From: Lachnospiraceae bacterium JLR.KK002
GTDB taxonomy: Bacteria; Bacillota; Clostridia; Lachnospirales; Lachnospiraceae
Direction: 5' to 3'
Length of the DNA stretch: 64,000 bases
NCBI GenBank assembly: GCA_036941025.1
Contig: JAYMNP010000001.1
Span: 1,178,001 to 1,242,000 of the forward strand
Part shown: in pieces, positions 61,834 to 64,000 of the stretch
Layout: each line of letters opens with the position of its first letter
Numbering within the stretch: position 1 is the stretch's first letter
The notes under the pieces: model-generated
Told to the model about the DNA's origin: nothing
Databases searched by the model: none
The model's input: only the letters and a program-made list of their open reading frames with translations
Translations under genes and position numbers: made by a program

Positions 61834-62506
61834 CCTGTTTCTTCTCCTTTTTCTCTTTTTCCGGTTTCTTTATTTTACCCGGCAGCTTTTTCTCCCTGTC
61901 TTCTCCCGCTTTTTCTGGCAGCTTTCCATTCCCGGCTTCTTTCAGTGTATTCTTTTCCGCAAATTCAAATGGGCGTAATTTCCATCTGTTGGGAAAATAT
62001 CTTCCTGCCATCAGTGGATGTGTGGCTTTGAGCCTTTCATATTCTCCTTTGTTGTCTACAATGTCCACTACTTTTTCTTTATAAGGTTTCAGAAGTTTTA
62101 ACAGATGTTCTTTTTCTTCTTTCACAAATTTATTTGTCAGGAACGTATTACCATATCCAAGCAGGACAGCGTCAAAACCACGTTTTAACACTTCCTCAAG
62201 GTATTTCCGGTTCTCTGTGTTGTTCGCCACTTCTGAGGGCTTTAAACGCTTCGAAAAAAGGTCTGCGTAAAGGTTACAGACTGTCATTGTGGTATATCCC
62301 ATGGGGATTAAGTTGTTTAAGATAAATGTGGTGGTCGTGTCTAAAATGCTGACATCTGTACTGGCAGGGTTTAAGCCAATGATTAAGATACTTTTCTCCG
62401 GCTTTCTGTCTTTGCAGGTGAAGGTCAGCTCAAACCGTTTTTTATGGTTCTTATCGAAAATGCCTTTCCGCTCCACTGTCATGGATTCTGTTGATAATTT
62501 TTCCAT
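61706..62506 (-). CDS. DUF1643 protein with a charged C-terminal tail
   Basis: 266 residues. ILIIGLNPASTDVSILDTTT with VCNLYADLFSKRLKPSE, then GFDAVLLGYGNT, matches DUF1643, a family of unknown function found in phages and bacteria. Residues about 1-185 are the domain. After KLRPFEFAEKN the tail is low-complexity (KKPEKEKKEKKQDEKDNPNQ) and is the part that overlaps the next gene. First gene of a four-gene coupled operon. Confidence 0.75.
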   Translation of the reverse strand: MEKLSTESMTVERKGIFDKNHKKRFELTFTCKDRKPEKSILIIGLNPASTDVSILDTTTTFILNNLIPMGYTTMTVCNLYADLFSKRLKPSEVANNTENRKYLEEVLKRGFDAVLLGYGNTFLTNKFVKEEKEHLLKLLKPYKEKVVDIVDNKGEYERLKATHPLMAGRYFPNRWKLRPFEFAEKNTLKEAGNGKLPEKAGEDREKKLPGKIKKPEKEKKEKKQDEKDNPNQDGEPVAFAEADKQVSGEETDTGGSDSENLLHTPR

Positions 62507-62582
62507 TGGTATGCTCCTTTTTGCACGAAAATAAGGCAGATAACATTTCTGCCATCTGCCTGTTTTCCAAACTCTTATATTG

Positions 62583-62666
62583 TTATGCGTTTACTGTTTC
62601 CAGTGCCACCAGTACGCCTACTGTAATGACACATGCGCCTAAAAAGATTCCTGCGTGCATATATAT
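62583..62666 (-). CDS. Small membrane peptide (27 residues)
   Basis: GTG start at 62666 with AGGA five bases upstream. MIYARRNLLGACVITVGVLV then ALETVNA: one short membrane helix. The next ATG (62659) lies in another frame and stops after six codons. Support is the ribosome binding site and the clean hydrophobic pattern only. Confidence 0.4.
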   Translation of the reverse strand: MYMHAGIFLGACVITVGVLVALETVNA

Positions 62667-62716
62667 CACCCCTTTCCTGATAGTTTTCAGGGTAATAATA
62701 TGTATTTCACATTGCT

Positions 62717-62851
62717 TTAAGCCTTCACTTTCACCCAATCATGCGGCTTCATTTTCCCATTTTTATCTTTCTTACAGTTTCCGCCAGTTGGCTTTGCGCT
62801 TTCTGAATTTGTTGTGGCAGTCTTCCCACAATTCCTGCATTTTCATCTCAT
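62717..62851 (-). pseudogene. Small zinc-ribbon-like ORF with a TGA at codon 3
   Basis: From ATG 62851, preceded by AGGTGAG, the frame reads M-R-stop-K-C-R-N-C-G-K-T, then continues to a TAA at 62719-62717: SAKPTGGNCKKDKNGK, MKPHDWVKVKA. CRNCGK with a later NC fits a small Cys-rich ribbon. TGA (62845-62843) would be TGG (Trp) with one base change. A different frame gives a 24-residue peptide (MKMQELWEDCHN...) that looks less protein-like. Confidence 0.5.
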
Positions 62852-62964
62852 ACTCTCACCTCTCTCCAATTTTTTATATTGTCGGAAAAATTCCTGCGTA
62901 CCTGGATATCACTCCCATATAAAATTTCATGCATAGAGATAATATATATCTTACAAAAATCTGC

Positions 62965-63513
62965 TTATCTGAAATTTATCTGAAGCATATAATCATAAAA
63001 TGTACTTTGCAGACTTTCCGGCATATATTCATATCTTTCATCTGCCATATATTCATTGATTTTTCCCCTGGCTTCTTCTATCTCTCCATCCTCTATCAAT
63101 GCTCCCACTTCTTTAGCTACTTCAAGCCCTTCGTTTCCATATTCCTCCAGAGTTTCTACTTTCTCTTTTAATTTTTCTATATCAGCTTCAAATATATCAT
63201 AATCTTTGTAATTTCCATTCATTTCGTCCAAAATAGTTTTTACTTTTCCCAAATTCATTTCAGAATATTTTTCCATTTCTTTTTGAGCGGCTCCATAAAG
63301 TTTAAGATCCTCAATTAACCTGGATACTTTTTTGGACATTTTTTCTCCCTTAAATTCAATATCTTCTGCGTCCTCCAATGCAGCATAGTAATTCCCCTGC
63401 TTCACACTCCTGATGATATTTTTTTCTAACTCACTGGCTTCTCCTGACATTATAATTTTTCCAATGATTAAAAGTACCGCTATTACAATGATAATAGGCA
63501 AAACCTTCTTCAT
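62965..63513 (-). CDS. Hypothetical membrane-anchored coiled-coil protein (182 residues)
   Basis: One N-terminal membrane helix (VLPIIIVIAVLLIIGKIIM, residues 4-22) then an acidic, helical outer or inner domain (LEKNIIRSVKQGNYYAALED; IEKLKEKVETLEEYGNEGLE). No Cys for lipidation. Not recognised. It lies 24 bases after the 60-residue ORF and may be co-transcribed with it. Confidence 0.6.
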   Translation of the reverse strand: MKKVLPIIIVIAVLLIIGKIIMSGEASELEKNIIRSVKQGNYYAALEDAEDIEFKGEKMSKKVSRLIEDLKLYGAAQKEMEKYSEMNLGKVKTILDEMNGNYKDYDIFEADIEKLKEKVETLEEYGNEGLEVAKEVGALIEDGEIEEARGKINEYMADERYEYMPESLQSTFYDYMLQINFR

Positions 63514-63537
63514 ATCTAAATCCCTCCTCTGGCTGTT

Positions 63538-63720
63538 TCACTCCACAATATCCATTTCCGTATCAATCGAATCTTTTGGTTGATTTTGTTCCAGTTCTGT
63601 CTGACTTGATACGCCGCCAACCCATTCCGGTTGAAAGTCGACTGCCCCTTCTTCGCTTTCTTTTTTCTGATAACTTTCATATTGAATGATTAACTGTTCC
63701 AACCGCTCACTCTGTTCCAT
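63538..63720 (-). CDS. Hypothetical acidic protein, probably truncated by the IS
   Basis: 60 residues from ATG 63720, acidic (MEQSERLEQLIIQYESYQKK), no domain recognised. There is no ribosome binding site before the ATG, and the same frame is open upstream (L-V-A-D-T-S) to the IS at 63737. This suggests that the gene once started further right and lost its 5' end to the IS insertion. Confidence 0.5.
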   Translation of the reverse strand: MEQSERLEQLIIQYESYQKKESEEGAVDFQPEWVGGVSSQTELEQNQPKDSIDTEMDIVE

Positions 63721-63737
63721 GGATGTATCTGCTACTA

Positions 63738-64000
63738 GTATATCATAAATTAAGTTGTTGATAGTTTCGGTATCTGGTATAATAGACTTAATAAATATAA
63801 TTTATGGAGGCTGATTATGCCAGCGTTATCTTATAGCATTACAATATCAGATGAAGAACGTGATTACCTAAAATCATTGATAAAAGCCAGAACTATCCAG
63901 GCGCAGGTTGTTGACCGTGCCCGAATATTGCTATGGAAATCCGAAGCCAGGACAGACAAGGCTATCGCAGACGGCCTGGGCATTAGTGTGAATACCGTCC
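63738..64000 (+). mobile_element. Second copy of IS630 element A (runs off the window)
   Basis: Starts right after TA 63736-63737 in an ACTAG. By eye the visible 263 bases match the end of element A (49906-49644, reversed) without difference. Orientation is opposite to the first copy. Confidence 0.93.
63817..64000 (+). CDS. IS630-family transposase, N-terminal part (3' end outside window)
   Basis: From ATG 63817, preceded by GGAGG; 61 residues identical to the start of the element A transposase (MPALSYSITISDEERDYLKS...). Cut by the window edge. Confidence 0.93.
   Translation, partial: MPALSYSITISDEERDYLKSLIKARTIQAQVVDRARILLWKSEARTDKAIADGLGISVNTV

Larger units (their letters stand above)
62507..62964. 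other. Gap with two small ORFs and a hairpin
   Basis: Contains the hairpin GGCAGAT...ATCTGCC (62536-62561 region), the small ORF at 62583-62666 and the broken zinc-ribbon ORF at 62717-62851. The remainder, 62852-62964, is AT-rich with no gene seen. Confidence 0.5.

Noticed and set aside
62843..62845. Selenocysteine at the in-frame TGA
   Set aside because: Codon 3 is an unlikely place, no SECIS-like hairpin is evident next to it, and Trp fits the context better.

Overview
The window looks like chromosome from a spore-forming Clostridia species, most likely Lachnospiraceae. The evidence is gene content and order: yggS-sepF-ylmH-lspA-rluD, rplU-prp-rpmA-obg-yhbY-nadD-yqeK-rsfS, the two-gene radical SAM unit TIGR03960/TIGR03936 beside an RNase E/G gene, hisZ-hisG-hisD-hisB-hisIE, cinA-rsmD-coaD beside a ylbJ-like gene, and yicC-gmk-rpoZ-rimO-pgsA. 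Low-GC Gram-positive ribosome binding sites (GGAGG) and consensus SigA promoters occur throughout. No rRNA, tRNA, CRISPR array or replication origin was seen.

Bases 1-6148 (+) hold a partial HlyD-like gene, division and housekeeping genes, aroB, lspA, rluD and a cytidylate-kinase-like gene whose leader carries short tandem repeats. From 6133 to 9054 lie a tyrosine recombinase, dtd, a LysM division-inhibitor-like gene (yneA type) and divergent lexA, with LexA boxes between the last two. Bases 9055-9450 are a gene-free patch of palindromes and terminators. Bases 9451-17660 (-) are translation and ribosome-assembly genes. Bases 17716-18478 hold a UPF0175/DUF3368 toxin-antitoxin pair in which both genes are broken. 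Bases 18773-20594 hold three poorly known genes. Bases 20960-26218 are the histidine operon, in which HisIE carries an extra HisA/HisF-like barrel that seems to have lost a catalytic Asp. Bases 26338-45631 are housekeeping genes (recU, pseudouridine synthases, radical SAM ygiQ, pepD, coaD, rsmD, cinA, pgsA, rimO, rpoZ, gmk, yicC, carB). A chemotaxis receptor follows at 45932-48001.

From 48.4 kb the window becomes mobile DNA. A small gene resembling a BclA/TNF-like jelly-roll protein is cut at a CTAG by three different IS630-family elements lying head to tail, separated only by single TA dinucleotides (48636-52567). Each IS starts with G and ends with C, so every junction reads CTAG again. A second copy of the first IS, in opposite orientation, starts at 63738 and runs off the window. 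Between these lie an Rpn-family nuclease, a SymE-like protein, a large serine recombinase, a primase-helicase and a group of tightly overlapping genes of unknown function including a DUF1643 protein. This looks like an integrated replicon-type element with unknown cargo, and several of its small genes are damaged.

The best candidates for something new are the self-regenerating CTAG landing site for IS630 elements, the translationally coupled unknown operon at 60576-62506, and the interspersed palindromic repeats near lexA and upstream of the cytidylate-kinase-like gene. All functional names come from reading protein sequence by eye; no database search was run.
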